A DNA stretch of 64,000 bases from positions 1 through 64,000 of the forward strand of contig JANYCT010000051.1 in the NCBI GenBank assembly GCA_025360105.1, given 5' to 3'. Source of the stretch: Actinomycetes bacterium (GTDB taxonomy: Bacteria; Actinomycetota; Acidimicrobiia; Acidimicrobiales; Ilumatobacteraceae). Positions 42,670 to 51,616 of the stretch are shown here, in pieces. Under the pieces are notes generated by a model that saw only the letters and a program-made list of their open reading frames with translations, was not told the DNA's origin and did not search any database. Each line of letters begins with the position of its first letter. Position 1 is the stretch's first letter. Made by a program: the position numbers and the translations under genes.

Positions 42670-44841
42670 TCACCCGGGCAGCGGAAGCGGTGTGGCGAAC
42701 TGCACGGCAGTGGGGTCGTCGCTGTGACGCGCAACGCGAAGCTGGTAGTTGCCAGGTTCGAGCCACCAGTCGCGCTCGGGGAGTCGCCACACCATCAGCC
42801 GCTGATGGGGCACGGGGATGGTGAGCGTGCACGTCTCGCCCGGCGCCAGTTCGGGTGTGCGTGCGAATCCCACGAGCAGACTCTCGGCGCGCTCCACATC
42901 CGAATCGGGGAGGCCTGCGTAGATCTGCACGACATCGCTTCCGATGGCAATGCCAGTGTTGGTGACCGTGACGGTGACGTCGGTGGCTTCCTCGTCGGTG
43001 ACCGCGTAGATGCCGTCGTGCGAGAACGACGTGTACGACAGGCCGAAGCCGAACGGATACGCGGCCTCGTGCCCGTCGTGCGCGAGCTTGGTATAGCCAT
43101 GCCAACGGTCGTAGATGGCGGTGGTCGCGGCGCGGTCAAACACCGGCAGGTGCGCTTCGTCGGTGGGGATCGTCATCGGCATTCGCCCACTCGGGTTGAC
43201 CCGACCGAGGAGCACATCGGCCAACGCGTGGCCACCCTCCATGCCCGGATACCAGAGCATCACGATGACCGGAACGTGGTGACGCCACGACTCCATGATC
43301 ACCGCGCTGCCCGACATGACCACGACAATGGTGTCGGGATTCGCCGCAACCGTGGCGGCGATCAGCGCCTGGTCGGCCTCGCTGAGACGGATGCTGGCAC
43401 GATCGCCACCGGGTCCCATACTGCGCTCGCCGCCTTGGTTGCGCTGAAACGCCTTGGACAGGAGTTCGCTCGTGTCGGGGGTCTGCGGGGGGTAGAGCGA
43501 TTGTAGGTGCGCCGTGCCCTCGAGCCCCACGTACTCGCCCTCGTCGGCGTGTGTGTAGCCGACCACGACGACGGCGACGTCGGCGGCGTTCGCGACCCGG
43601 GCGAGTTCTGTGGCGTCGGCACCGTCGTTGAAGGAGACCTGATCATCGCCGAGCGCGGCGCGTAGACCATCGAGTGGGGTGATCGCGTACGGCGGGTTGA
43701 CACGGCTGCTGCCGCGGTCACCGAGGTTGGCCGTGGCCCCCAGGCAACCGATCACTGCGACGGTGGTGTCGGGTCGCAGGGGGAGTAACTCGTCCTGATT
43801 GCGGAGAAGCACGATGCTCTTCTGTGCGGCTTCGCGGGCGAGTGCGCGGTGTGCGTCGCAGAGCAGTACGGTCGCATCGCCTGGTAGCGCATACACCGGA
43901 GCGAAGCGCAGCAACGTGGTAACGATGCGCCGGCAGGTCGCGTCGATTTCATCCTGGCTGATGTCGCCGCCGGCGAGTTGCTCGGCCAAGTGTTGGGCGC
44001 GGACCATGCGGAACGGCATCTCGATGTCCAAGCCGGCACGCACGCTTGCGGCAGCGTCGCGCAGACCGAAGATGAAGTCTGAGATCACGATGCCTTCAAA
44101 GCCCCAATCGTCGCGCAAGACATCGGTGAGCAGGGCCCGGCTTTGCCCGCACCATTCGCCGTTCACCGAGTTGTACGCACTCATCAGGCTCGCGACGCCT
44201 TCATCGACCACTCGCCGGAAGTGGGGCAGATACACCTCGTGCAGGGCGCGTTCGTCGACGGTGACATCCACTGCGAAGCGGGTGTTCTCCATACTGTTGA
44301 GCGCATAGTGCTTCACGCACGCCATGACGTGTCGTTGGGTTCCGCGGGTGAGCGCCGCCCCCATTTCGCCGAGCAGAACCGGGTCTTCGCCATAGGTCTC
44401 CTGCGACCGGCCCCATGCCGGGTGGCGAGGCAGGTTGATACAGACGCCGCCGAAGAAGTTCGCGCCCTTGACACGCAACTCCGCGCCGATCGCATCACCG
44501 ATGCGTTCTTCGAGGCCGATGTCGAACGTGGCACCACGCGCCATGCTCACCGGAAAGCACGTGGCGGGCTCGATGACCACGCCGCGAGGACCATCGCTGA
44601 AGGTGATGCCGGGTACACCGAGCCGGGCACACGACCCGCCGGGAAAGGTGTGTTCCACGTATCCGCCGCCGATCATGTCGGCGAGACCCGGCCAGAAGTC
44701 GACGTCGCCGTCGAGGCATTCCATGCGTTCTACCAGGGTCATCTGCGCAACGAGCGCCGCGGCTTCCGACGCTATGACGGAGCCGTTGGCGATTCGTTCG
44801 AGCGCGAGTTCAAAAGCTCGTGAATCGGGGGCAGTCGACAT
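42670..44841 (-). CDS. GH3-family beta-glucosidase
   Basis: The 723-residue glycosidase has barrel features HPAWGRSQETYGEDP and ACVKHYALNSMENTR, and the nucleophile Asp255 in GIVISDFIFGLRDA. A second alpha/beta sandwich domain (VAVIGCLGATANLGDRGSSR; VPVIVMLWYPGMEGG) and a C-terminal FnIII-like domain (DVTVTVTNTGIAIGSDVVQI) follow. The full three-domain layout fits beta-glucosidases. There is no signal peptide, so it works on imported oligosaccharides or glycosides. Confidence 0.93.
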   Translation of the reverse strand: MSTAPDSRAFELALERIANGSVIASEAAALVAQMTLVERMECLDGDVDFWPGLADMIGGGYVEHTFPGGSCARLGVPGITFSDGPRGVVIEPATCFPVSMARGATFDIGLEERIGDAIGAELRVKGANFFGGVCINLPRHPAWGRSQETYGEDPVLLGEMGAALTRGTQRHVMACVKHYALNSMENTRFAVDVTVDERALHEVYLPHFRRVVDEGVASLMSAYNSVNGEWCGQSRALLTDVLRDDWGFEGIVISDFIFGLRDAAASVRAGLDIEMPFRMVRAQHLAEQLAGGDISQDEIDATCRRIVTTLLRFAPVYALPGDATVLLCDAHRALAREAAQKSIVLLRNQDELLPLRPDTTVAVIGCLGATANLGDRGSSRVNPPYAITPLDGLRAALGDDQVSFNDGADATELARVANAADVAVVVVGYTHADEGEYVGLEGTAHLQSLYPPQTPDTSELLSKAFQRNQGGERSMGPGGDRASIRLSEADQALIAATVAANPDTIVVVMSGSAVIMESWRHHVPVIVMLWYPGMEGGHALADVLLGRVNPSGRMPMTIPTDEAHLPVFDRAATTAIYDRWHGYTKLAHDGHEAAYPFGFGLSYTSFSHDGIYAVTDEEATDVTVTVTNTGIAIGSDVVQIYAGLPDSDVERAESLLVGFARTPELAPGETCTLTIPVPHQRLMVWRLPERDWWLEPGNYQLRVARHSDDPTAVQFATPLPLPG

Positions 44842-44848
44842 GCCGCCG

Positions 44849-44854
44849 ACTGTA
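44849..44854 (-). promoter_or_regulatory. -10 element for the GH3 gene
   Basis: TACAGT is 7 nt before ATG 44841, in the 35-nt gap after the copper-oxidase gene. Confidence 0.6.
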
Positions 44855-44876
44855 CCGCTCGTGGCCGAGGCTGAGC

Positions 44877-46037
44877 TCAGTGACTCGGTGTGCTGCCAGT
44901 TGCCGCGACCTCGCCCGCCTGGAACAGTCCGAGCGCACCCTTGCCCACGTTGGCAAACTTGTGTGTCACGATCGGGTACAGACCGGCTGCATCGAAGGTG
45001 AACTCGACGAACCCACCCTGTGCCGGCTGCAGATCAAGCGCCTGCGACCCACCGTTTCGAGAATCAGGTTGCAGGTCGTAGGTTCCTTCTTTGAACACTG
45101 TGTCGAAAATGGTCCCGACAATGTGGAACGACGAGTTCTCCGATGGGCCGTCGTCGACTACCCACACCCGCACCCGTTCGTTCGGCTCGACTCGGATTGG
45201 GCTGAACTTGTACTGGCTCACATAGCCGTTGAACACAACGGCGTCAGGCTGTTGCTTCTGCATCTTGGTGAGATCACCGGGTTGTCCCATCGGCCCGGTG
45301 TAGAGCTCGGACTGAACGATGAGGTACTCGTGGGCCACGGGTGCCAGCACCGGGGGATCGATGACGATCGCGCCGTACATGCCATTGCCGATGTGGTGCA
45401 GCGCCGGCGCCGTACCGCAGTGATACATGAACGCGCCGGCGTACTTGGCCTTGAACTGATACACCAGCGACTCACCCGGCTTGATCGAGCGCATCTCCAC
45501 ATTCCACGCAACCTTGCTGGCGTGGAAGTCGATGGAGTGTTCGATCTTGCCGTCATTGAAGAGTGTGATCGTGAACAGGTCGCCCACCTTGCCGCGCAGG
45601 GTCGTGCCGGGCACGGTGCCATTGAAGGTCCACATCTCCTGGGTCACGCCCGGGGCAACCTCGATGACCTTCTCGATCGCGTGCATCTCGATCTTGTGCT
45701 CGGTCGCACCGTCGGCGGGCTTCAGCGTCGGATCGTATGGCTTCCAGTCGGCCCCCGGCTTGGCGTTGAAGTCGATGACGGCATCAGCGTTCGCTGCCGG
45801 TTGGGTCGTGGCAGTGCTGGCACCTGAGCCCGAGCCACTCCCGCTCGAGCTGGAACCATTGTCCTTGCGGCCGAGCGCAATGGACGCCATCAAGAGCGCA
45901 ACGATGCCGATGATCGCAGCGATGCTCCACATCGTCCACCCGACCGGATCGCGTCGTTGCCTGCTCGGTGTGACCTCTCCGTCGTCTGGCTCCGCGATCG
46001 TTGAGCCGTCGTCGTTGACTGGGTGAAGGTCGCTCAT
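44877..46037 (-). CDS. Membrane-anchored two-domain multicopper oxidase (nitrite-reductase-like)
   Basis: The 386-residue protein has an N-terminal cytoplasmic tail, one membrane helix (about 34-56, MWSIAAIIGIVALLMASIAL), a Ser/Gly linker and two cupredoxin domains. Copper ligands are visible: IEHSIDFHAS (His167, His172), FMYHCGTAPALHHIGNGMYG (His206, Cys207, His214/215, Met220). The later SSFHIVGTIFDTV and PIVTHKFANVGKGALG hold distal ligands. The layout fits NirK or the two-domain laccase-like oxidases; no nitrate or nitrite genes are nearby. It likely faces outside the membrane. Confidence 0.85.
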   Translation of the reverse strand: MSDLHPVNDDGSTIAEPDDGEVTPSRQRRDPVGWTMWSIAAIIGIVALLMASIALGRKDNGSSSSGSGSGSGASTATTQPAANADAVIDFNAKPGADWKPYDPTLKPADGATEHKIEMHAIEKVIEVAPGVTQEMWTFNGTVPGTTLRGKVGDLFTITLFNDGKIEHSIDFHASKVAWNVEMRSIKPGESLVYQFKAKYAGAFMYHCGTAPALHHIGNGMYGAIVIDPPVLAPVAHEYLIVQSELYTGPMGQPGDLTKMQKQQPDAVVFNGYVSQYKFSPIRVEPNERVRVWVVDDGPSENSSFHIVGTIFDTVFKEGTYDLQPDSRNGGSQALDLQPAQGGFVEFTFDAAGLYPIVTHKFANVGKGALGLFQAGEVAATGSTPSH

Positions 46038-46108
46038 TGTTGTGCCGTCCTTGTAAGGCTGATGGTGTCAAGCCTCATCCTTGGGACGCGGTGGGAGAAG
46101 GGACTTTG

Positions 46109-46137
46109 GTCACTTCGGTGACGCGGCCTGACGTCAG
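46109..46137. terminator. UUCG hairpin and palindrome at the operon end
   Basis: GTCAC-TTCG-GTGAC (46109-46122) would form an extra-stable tetraloop on the plus strand. CTGACGTCAG (46128-46137) is a 10-nt perfect palindrome touching the EamA stop. Together they separate the EamA operon from the copper-oxidase gene region. Confidence 0.45.
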
Positions 46138-47097
46138 CTACACCGGCGGCGACTCGGCGAGTACCAGATCGATCTGGGCGCGTTCCTTGCCGCCCTCGCT
46201 GATCCAGATGGCGAGCAACACAATGGCGCCGCCGTACGCGTGGCGCAGATACAGGTGCTCGCCGACCACGAGCCACGAGAACACCACGCCCAACAGCGGC
46301 GTGAGGAACATCGACACGGCAACGCGATTCGACGGCTGGTTGGCGAGCACCGAGCACAGCAGCAGGTAACCAATCGCCGAGCCGACCCCGAGGAAGATCA
46401 CCGCCCACACGGCCTTGGGCTGCACGCCGGCGTCGCGGATCATGCCCTTGCCGAACACATCGAGCAGGCATGCGGGGATCACGAAGAACAACGCACCGAC
46501 TTGGGTGATGGAGGCAACGGCGAGTGGGTCCACGCCCTGACCGGCGCGGCGTACGAAGGCGGTGTAGATCGAGAACGTGACCACGGTGCCGAGCAGCAGG
46601 AGCATCGGCAGGATCGGTGTGCTCTGGCTGCCCTGGCTGATGACACCGGATGCAACCACGACGCCGCAGATGCCGACAACGAGCGCGAGCAGCGAGCGCC
46701 GCGAGGGTCGATCGCCCACGATGAGGGCGCCGGCGAGGGCAACACCGATGGGCTCCAGACCCACGATGATCGAGCTGATCGTGGCCGAGCCCTTGTCCAC
46801 ACCGACACCCAGGAACACCGCCATCAGGCCAATGCCGAACATGCCGATGAGCAAGAGCCGTTTGATGTGTCCGCGTGCTGACGGCAGGCGTTTGCGGGCG
46901 ATGATCACGAGCACGGTCGCTGCGATCAGGAACCGACCGAGGTTGGTAGTTGCCGGGCCGAAGCTTCGCCCCGCCACTTTGTAGGCGGGCATGCTGCCAC
47001 CGAAGAAGGTGACCATCAGCAACAGCGCGGCGCGCACGCCTATGCTCGCCGGCTCGACGGCCGGCTGCTTCGGCACCGTGCGAACGGGCTCAGTCAT
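46138..47097 (-). CDS. EamA-family transporter
   Basis: The 319-residue transporter has ten hydrophobic segments in two EamA repeats: LLMVTFFGGSMPAYKVAGRS, ATISSIIVGLEPIGVALAGA, then GSAIGYLLLCSVLANQPSNR and SMFLTPLLGVVFSWLVVGEH. It overlaps the ADH gene start side by 8 nt and is the last gene of the P450-SDR-ADH operon. It may export or import the pathway compound. The direction and the substrate are not readable from sequence. Confidence 0.88.
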   Translation of the reverse strand: MTEPVRTVPKQPAVEPASIGVRAALLLMVTFFGGSMPAYKVAGRSFGPATTNLGRFLIAATVLVIIARKRLPSARGHIKRLLLIGMFGIGLMAVFLGVGVDKGSATISSIIVGLEPIGVALAGALIVGDRPSRRSLLALVVGICGVVVASGVISQGSQSTPILPMLLLLGTVVTFSIYTAFVRRAGQGVDPLAVASITQVGALFFVIPACLLDVFGKGMIRDAGVQPKAVWAVIFLGVGSAIGYLLLCSVLANQPSNRVAVSMFLTPLLGVVFSWLVVGEHLYLRHAYGGAIVLLAIWISEGGKERAQIDLVLAESPPV

Positions 47098-48151
47098 TCG
47101 GGGTCACGACTGCTCTGCCTCGGAGGCGGCCGTGGTGCAGTGCGTCGTAGGCGTCGCCAACCTGTTGCATCGGAAACAAATCGGCGTCGCTACGAATGAG
47201 GCCCTTTTCGGCCAGACGCACGACCTCGTGCGCGTCGGAGACGCTGCTGCCCTGGAAGTTGATGACCTCGCCGTCGCGCGGCAGGCCGCCGTACCACGGT
47301 CGCTTCAGCGTGCCGCCGTTCGACCCGATGACCGCATAGGTGCCGTAGGGCTGCACCGCGCCGACACCCATGTCGATGGTTGCGTCGATGCCGACGAAAT
47401 CGAGTACCGCCGTGGCGCCCTCGCCGTTGGTGAGCCGTCGTAGCGCACCAGCGCTCTGCGCATCGACGCCGACCAGTGTGTGATGCGCCCCGACCTCGGT
47501 TGCGTACTCGAGCCGAGACGGGTTGTTGTCGATGGCAATCACGGTGGCAGGGCTGAGCGCACGAAGAATCTGCACGGCAAACGCTCCGAGTCCACCCGCG
47601 CCGATGACGACAGCGGTGGAACCGGGGGTGAGCTTATGCAGCACCTTGCGAACACCGTGATACGACGTTGCGCCAGCGTCGGTGAGCGGCGCGGCGTTGC
47701 GTGGGTCGAGCGTTCCGATGTGTACGACATCGCGAGGCGCGCGAGCGGCAACGAACTGGGCAAGGCCACCATCGCGTCCGTAACCCCGACCGGCGAGGCC
47801 ATGCGGACACGCACTGTCGTGACCGCGCAGACACAGCCCGCACACACCGCACGAACTCGGCGACACCAGTGCCACCGCCTGGCCGACATCGAATCCAGTG
47901 ACGTCAGCGCCGACGGCTGCGATCCATCCACCGACTTCGTGGCCGAGCGTGAACGGCATGTGCCAGCCGATCATCTCGCCGATGCTGGCGGGAATCTCCA
48001 TCATCGTCAGGTCGCTGTGGCACAGGCCGTTGCCGGCAACCTTGACGAGTACTTCGCCGACGCCGATGGCGGGGACATCGAGCTCCACGAGCTGGGGCAG
48101 CTGCTGCCATTCGAGCAGGCGATAGGCGAGCATCGTCGAGGGTGTGCTCAT
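47090..48151 (-). CDS. Zinc-dependent alcohol dehydrogenase
   Basis: The 353-residue MDR enzyme has the catalytic-zinc pair in GLCHSDLTMM and TLGHEVGGWI, the structural-zinc loop CGVCGLCLRGHDSAC, and the Rossmann motif VVIGAGGLGAFAVQIL. It should oxidise an alcohol (or reduce an aldehyde) with NAD. ATG 48151 overlaps the SDR stop, so it is coupled in the P450 operon; five more codons upstream (to 48166) are possible but lie inside the SDR. Confidence 0.92.
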   Translation of the reverse strand: MSTPSTMLAYRLLEWQQLPQLVELDVPAIGVGEVLVKVAGNGLCHSDLTMMEIPASIGEMIGWHMPFTLGHEVGGWIAAVGADVTGFDVGQAVALVSPSSCGVCGLCLRGHDSACPHGLAGRGYGRDGGLAQFVAARAPRDVVHIGTLDPRNAAPLTDAGATSYHGVRKVLHKLTPGSTAVVIGAGGLGAFAVQILRALSPATVIAIDNNPSRLEYATEVGAHHTLVGVDAQSAGALRRLTNGEGATAVLDFVGIDATIDMGVGAVQPYGTYAVIGSNGGTLKRPWYGGLPRDGEVINFQGSSVSDAHEVVRLAEKGLIRSDADLFPMQQVGDAYDALHHGRLRGRAVVTPND

Positions 48152-48921
48152 CGTGCGGCCGGCCAATCGGTTGGTCGCAATGCGGCGTCAGTGCCGCCGT
48201 CCATCACGATGAAGCTGCCCACGAAGAAGCCTGCAGCGGGGGAGAGCAGGTAGGCGAGTAGGCCGGCGACCTCGCCCGGTTGGCCGGGGCGTTGGATCGG
48301 AACCGGATACACCTCGCCCAGGCCGAGCACGAAGTCGATGCCGCCCTCGGTCATGGGTGTCTCGATGAGCCCCGGGGCGATGGCGTTGAGACGGATGCCC
48401 GAACCGATCCAGTCGGCACCGGTGGCCTGGCGGCGAACCCAGTGAGCGAGCGCCATCTTCGAGGCGGGGTAGCCACCCATCGGAGATGCCTTCGCAGCTT
48501 GGCGCGCGCCCGGTTCGTCGCCGGCGAGACACGCGTCGACGGCAGCGAGCGGAATGCCCATTTGTGCGGTGGTGCTGTTCGAACTGATCGCGACGGCGCT
48601 TGCGTTGGCGCCGCGCGCAAGGAGCGATCGCAAACCCCCGAGTGTCGAGACGGCACCGAAGTAGTTGATGGACACCACGAGTTCCTCGTTGGAACCATTG
48701 CTGCTGATGCCTGCTGCCGCGACGAGTCCATCGAGCACGCCGTTGCTGGCTGCGGAGACCTGCTCGACCATGGCGTCACGCCCGGCAGAGGTGGAGAGGT
48801 CAGCGATGACATCGGCATTGCGCACGTCGATGCCGATGACGCGGTGTCCGTTCGATTCGAGAAGCGTTCGGGTGGCCGCGCCGATGCCGCCGGCGGAACC
48901 GGTGATCGCGATCGTCCCCAT
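48148..48921 (-). CDS. SDR family oxidoreductase
   Basis: The 257-residue protein has IAITGSAGGIGAATRTLLES, VIGIDVRNADV, VAAAGISSNG in place of NNAG, and the catalytic GGYPASKMALAHWV. An insertion (ACLAGDEPGARQAAKASPMG) lies just before the active-site tyrosine, as in 3-alpha-hydroxysteroid or bile-acid type dehydrogenases. It starts 2 nt after the P450 stop. It probably oxidises the P450 product or its alcohol. Confidence 0.9.
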   Translation of the reverse strand: MGTIAITGSAGGIGAATRTLLESNGHRVIGIDVRNADVIADLSTSAGRDAMVEQVSAASNGVLDGLVAAAGISSNGSNEELVVSINYFGAVSTLGGLRSLLARGANASAVAISSNSTTAQMGIPLAAVDACLAGDEPGARQAAKASPMGGYPASKMALAHWVRRQATGADWIGSGIRLNAIAPGLIETPMTEGGIDFVLGLGEVYPVPIQRPGQPGEVAGLLAYLLSPAAGFFVGSFIVMDGGTDAALRPTDWPAAR

Positions 48922-48923
48922 GA

Positions 48924-50114
48924 TCAGGTGCCGATCAGTTGTAACTGGGCGGACTTCAACCCGAACACGAACGCATTCGGCATTTCCTCGACCGTGCCGT
49001 CGACCACCGTGAACGACTCGATGCGGCGGATGAACTCCTCGAAGAACGTACGGATCTCGAGCCGAGCGAGGGCAGCGCCAAGGCAGAAGTGCGTGCCGAA
49101 CCCAAACGCGATGTGATGGTTCGGTGTGCGGGTGATATCGAACCGCTCGGGGTCGGTGAAGTGCGACGGGTCGCGGTTGGCTGACGAGTACATCATCAGC
49201 ACCTGTGTGCCCGCAGGGATGAGGGTACCGTGCAGGTCGTAGTCGGTCGCGGCCACGCGACACATGTTGTGGATGGGCGTGACGTACCGGATGAACTCCT
49301 CGACCGCCACGGTGAGATCGGTGCCGCCCTTCAGCAAGGCCCACTGCTCGGGGTTGGCGTGCAGGTTGAGCAGCGTGCGCGCAATGACGGTGCGCGTGGT
49401 CTCTGCGCCTCCGTCGAGCAACAGGAGTGCGTCGGAGATCGCTTCGTCGATACCAAAGGCGTGACCGGGGATTTCGGCGGTGGTGTACACGGTCATCAAG
49501 TCGTCCATCGGGCAACCCTTCTTCTGCTCGTACAACCCCGCAGCGGCGACAGCGAACTCGATGGCTGCGTTCATGCCATCGTCGTTGAAGTAGCGCGGCC
49601 CGCCGCCGAGGGCGATGGTTCGCTCGGACCAGTCGCGCAGCTTCGGCCAATCGGCGTCGTCGAAACCGAGCAGGCGACCGATCATCAACGCGGGTAGGGG
49701 CGAGGCGAGGTCTTCGATGACCTCGACGCAGCCGTGCGCGGCGGACTTGGCGAGTGCACCGTCGATGAGGCCCGTGACGACCTCGCGGATGGCGGCTTCT
49801 TTGTCGGCAACTGCCTTGGGTGTAAAGCGTCGCGCAACGAGCGAACGGCGCAGCGAATGCAGCGGATCGTCGAGACCGATGATGGCCTTGTCAGCGGGCA
49901 GGTTGGGGCGATACCCGCCCTTGTTCTGGTCGCTGCTGATGAACACGTCCTTACGGCGCTCGATCTCGACGATGTCGTCGTATCGGGAAATGCCCCAGAG
50001 CTCGTTGGTCGAGTCCCAGTACGCCGGCTCGTTGTCGCGCATCCATGCATACGTGGCGTAGGGACTGTTGGCGTAAAAGGCGCCATCGAGCAGATCGATC
50101 GTTCTGGTGGCCAT
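48924..50114 (-). CDS. Cytochrome P450 (CYP142/125-like)
   Basis: The 396-residue P450 has the I-helix LLDGGAETTR (to residue 241), ExxR at Glu273-Arg276, and heme loop FGFGTHFCLGAALARLE with Cys344. The N-terminus LLDGAFYANSPYATYAWMRD resembles actinobacterial steroid-side-chain P450s, but the substrate is inference. The transcript appears leaderless (TACCAT 6 nt before ATG) and the promoter is covered by a palindrome, so this P450 heads a regulated four-gene operon. Confidence 0.92.
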   Translation of the reverse strand: MATRTIDLLDGAFYANSPYATYAWMRDNEPAYWDSTNELWGISRYDDIVEIERRKDVFISSDQNKGGYRPNLPADKAIIGLDDPLHSLRRSLVARRFTPKAVADKEAAIREVVTGLIDGALAKSAAHGCVEVIEDLASPLPALMIGRLLGFDDADWPKLRDWSERTIALGGGPRYFNDDGMNAAIEFAVAAAGLYEQKKGCPMDDLMTVYTTAEIPGHAFGIDEAISDALLLLDGGAETTRTVIARTLLNLHANPEQWALLKGGTDLTVAVEEFIRYVTPIHNMCRVAATDYDLHGTLIPAGTQVLMMYSSANRDPSHFTDPERFDITRTPNHHIAFGFGTHFCLGAALARLEIRTFFEEFIRRIESFTVVDGTVEEMPNAFVFGLKSAQLQLIGT

Positions 50115-50120
50115 GTCGCG

Positions 50121-50126
50121 ATGGTA
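50121..50126 (-). promoter_or_regulatory. -10 element of the P450-SDR-ADH-EamA operon
   Basis: TACCAT is 6 nt before ATG 50114. Its upstream end touches the operator at 50126-50144, so repressor binding would block RNA polymerase. Confidence 0.65.
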
Positions 50127-50144
50127 TCTGACGCGCCGTCAGAT
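50126..50144. promoter_or_regulatory. Palindromic operator of the P450 operon
   Basis: ATCTGACG-CGC-CGTCAGAT has perfect 8-bp arms and a 3-nt spacer, adjoining the -10 box. The shape suits a dimeric TetR-family regulator. The motif differs from the 39006-39075 array. Confidence 0.8.
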
Positions 50145-50173
50145 CTCGGGAGACGTGCTGTTTGGGCAGTGGC

Positions 50174-51463
50174 TCAGCTGTCGAGCACGCTGCCCGCAGG
50201 AACCAGCGTCGCATCGAAGAAGGCAAAGAATTCCTTGGTGGAACCCTTCAGGTATCGATTCGGACTACCGCCCATGCGCTTGTCGACGAAGTGCCCGGTG
50301 AGATTGCCGTTGTCGTCGGGACCGAAGGTGAAGAACACTGGCCACGTACCATTGATGTCGAGTTGCATCGCCTTGACACAACCAATGTTGATCAGTGACT
50401 GTGCGAGCTGCGTGGCGTTCACCTTGCCAACAAGTACGTAGGCGAGACGACCGTCGCCCATCACGCAGGCGGCCGATCGAGGCACGTAAACCGCGTTGCC
50501 GTAATCGGCTCCCCACCACACACCCTGATCAAGGCCCTTTTGAATCTGTGACTTGCCCTTGTCGACGATGAGGATGAGGTTCTGGCGCAGGCTGATCCAC
50601 GAACCGTCGTCGGTGAGATCTCGTCCGTATTCGCCCAGGGCAAGATGCCCATCGGTACCAACGGCCAAGGTTGCGTCGCCGTTCTTCAGCGGCTTCACGA
50701 CCACGCCTTCGGTCTTGTAGCCGCCTTTGATGTGTTCGAAGCGGAAGCCACCGTTCATCGCAGCGAGGAGTGCCGGTTGCAGTTCGGCGGGCACGCGATT
50801 CGAACGTCTCCAGCTGCCGCCGGGCTCTTCGGCACCGTTGAACAAACCGGCGCGTAAGTGCGTCTGATCGATCTCCACAACCGACGCCACGACCCCACCC
50901 GCGTCAGGCAACGGTCGAACGCTGGTTGCCCAAATGGCGTCATGCCCGCCAGCGCGGGCGATGGGGGTCCACTGACCCTCGGCGTCGAGTGCTGGAGTGA
51001 TGAGCGGGTTGATGGGCTTGGGCGCCACGGGGGCAGGACCTATGGGCACTACCGGAACCGTGGTAGGTGTGGGCGTGCCGGGCTGCACAGCTGAACCACT
51101 ACCAGCGACTGTGGTGGCTGTCGGTGCGGCGGCGAGGGCGGGTGCCGTGAGGTCAAGGTTCTTGGCCGGATCCTTCGAGGGTGGTGTGCTGTAGACGCGG
51201 GTTTCCATCCAGTCGATGAGGCTGCCCATGTGATGGTTGCGGCCCCAGGTGGCGATGCGCTGTGACGTCGTGTCGCCGTTGTCGTGGCCCACGTAGCTGA
51301 TGAAGGAAACGAGGTTCCACACGACGAAGATCGCGGCGAGCGATTTGGTGACGATCCAAAGATCGTGCATTTGTTTCTCGAACGGCGTGCGGACCTTCTC
51401 GCGTCGAGCGGTGCGGCGGATGCGCCGCTGCTCGCGACTCCATCGGCTCAGGAACTTACGCAT
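50174..51463 (-). CDS. Phosphodiester glycosidase (NAGPA) domain membrane protein
   Basis: The 429-residue protein has a basic cytoplasmic N-terminus (WSREQRRIRRTARREK), one membrane segment (about 38-58, WIVTKSLAAIFVVWNLVSF), a Pro/Thr-rich linker and an extracytoplasmic domain from about 170. The domain carries LLAAMNGGFRFEHIKGGY, LRQNLILIVDKG, YVPRSAACVMGDGRLAYVLV and AMQLDINGTWPVFFTF; this is the NAGPA/DUF2233 fold, which removes N-acetylglucosamine phosphodiester caps or acts on wall glycans. It starts at ATG 51463. The exact substrate is unknown. Confidence 0.85.
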   Translation of the reverse strand: MRKFLSRWSREQRRIRRTARREKVRTPFEKQMHDLWIVTKSLAAIFVVWNLVSFISYVGHDNGDTTSQRIATWGRNHHMGSLIDWMETRVYSTPPSKDPAKNLDLTAPALAAAPTATTVAGSGSAVQPGTPTPTTVPVVPIGPAPVAPKPINPLITPALDAEGQWTPIARAGGHDAIWATSVRPLPDAGGVVASVVEIDQTHLRAGLFNGAEEPGGSWRRSNRVPAELQPALLAAMNGGFRFEHIKGGYKTEGVVVKPLKNGDATLAVGTDGHLALGEYGRDLTDDGSWISLRQNLILIVDKGKSQIQKGLDQGVWWGADYGNAVYVPRSAACVMGDGRLAYVLVGKVNATQLAQSLINIGCVKAMQLDINGTWPVFFTFGPDDNGNLTGHFVDKRMGGSPNRYLKGSTKEFFAFFDATLVPAGSVLDS

Positions 51464-51471
51464 ATCAGCTC

Positions 51472-51477
51472 ATCGTA
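51472..51477 (-). promoter_or_regulatory. -10 element for the NAGPA-domain gene
   Basis: TACGAT is 8 nt before ATG 51463. Confidence 0.45.
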
Positions 51478-51616
51478 GTGCGGAGCGCTTGTGAAGTTCC
51501 TTCGCGGCGGGTCTTTGTGCGATCCAAATTGCCTATGGTGAGCCGTTGAGTCGTGCGAGCATCGAGCGTTGCGATCGTGCGAGTCGGACGAACTCTACGT
51601 ACAGGCAGGCGTGAGC

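Noticed and set aside
44877-46037. Dissimilatory nitrite reductase of a denitrification cluster
   Set aside because: No nitrate, nitrite or nitric-oxide reductase or regulator genes are nearby, so only a fold-level call is made.
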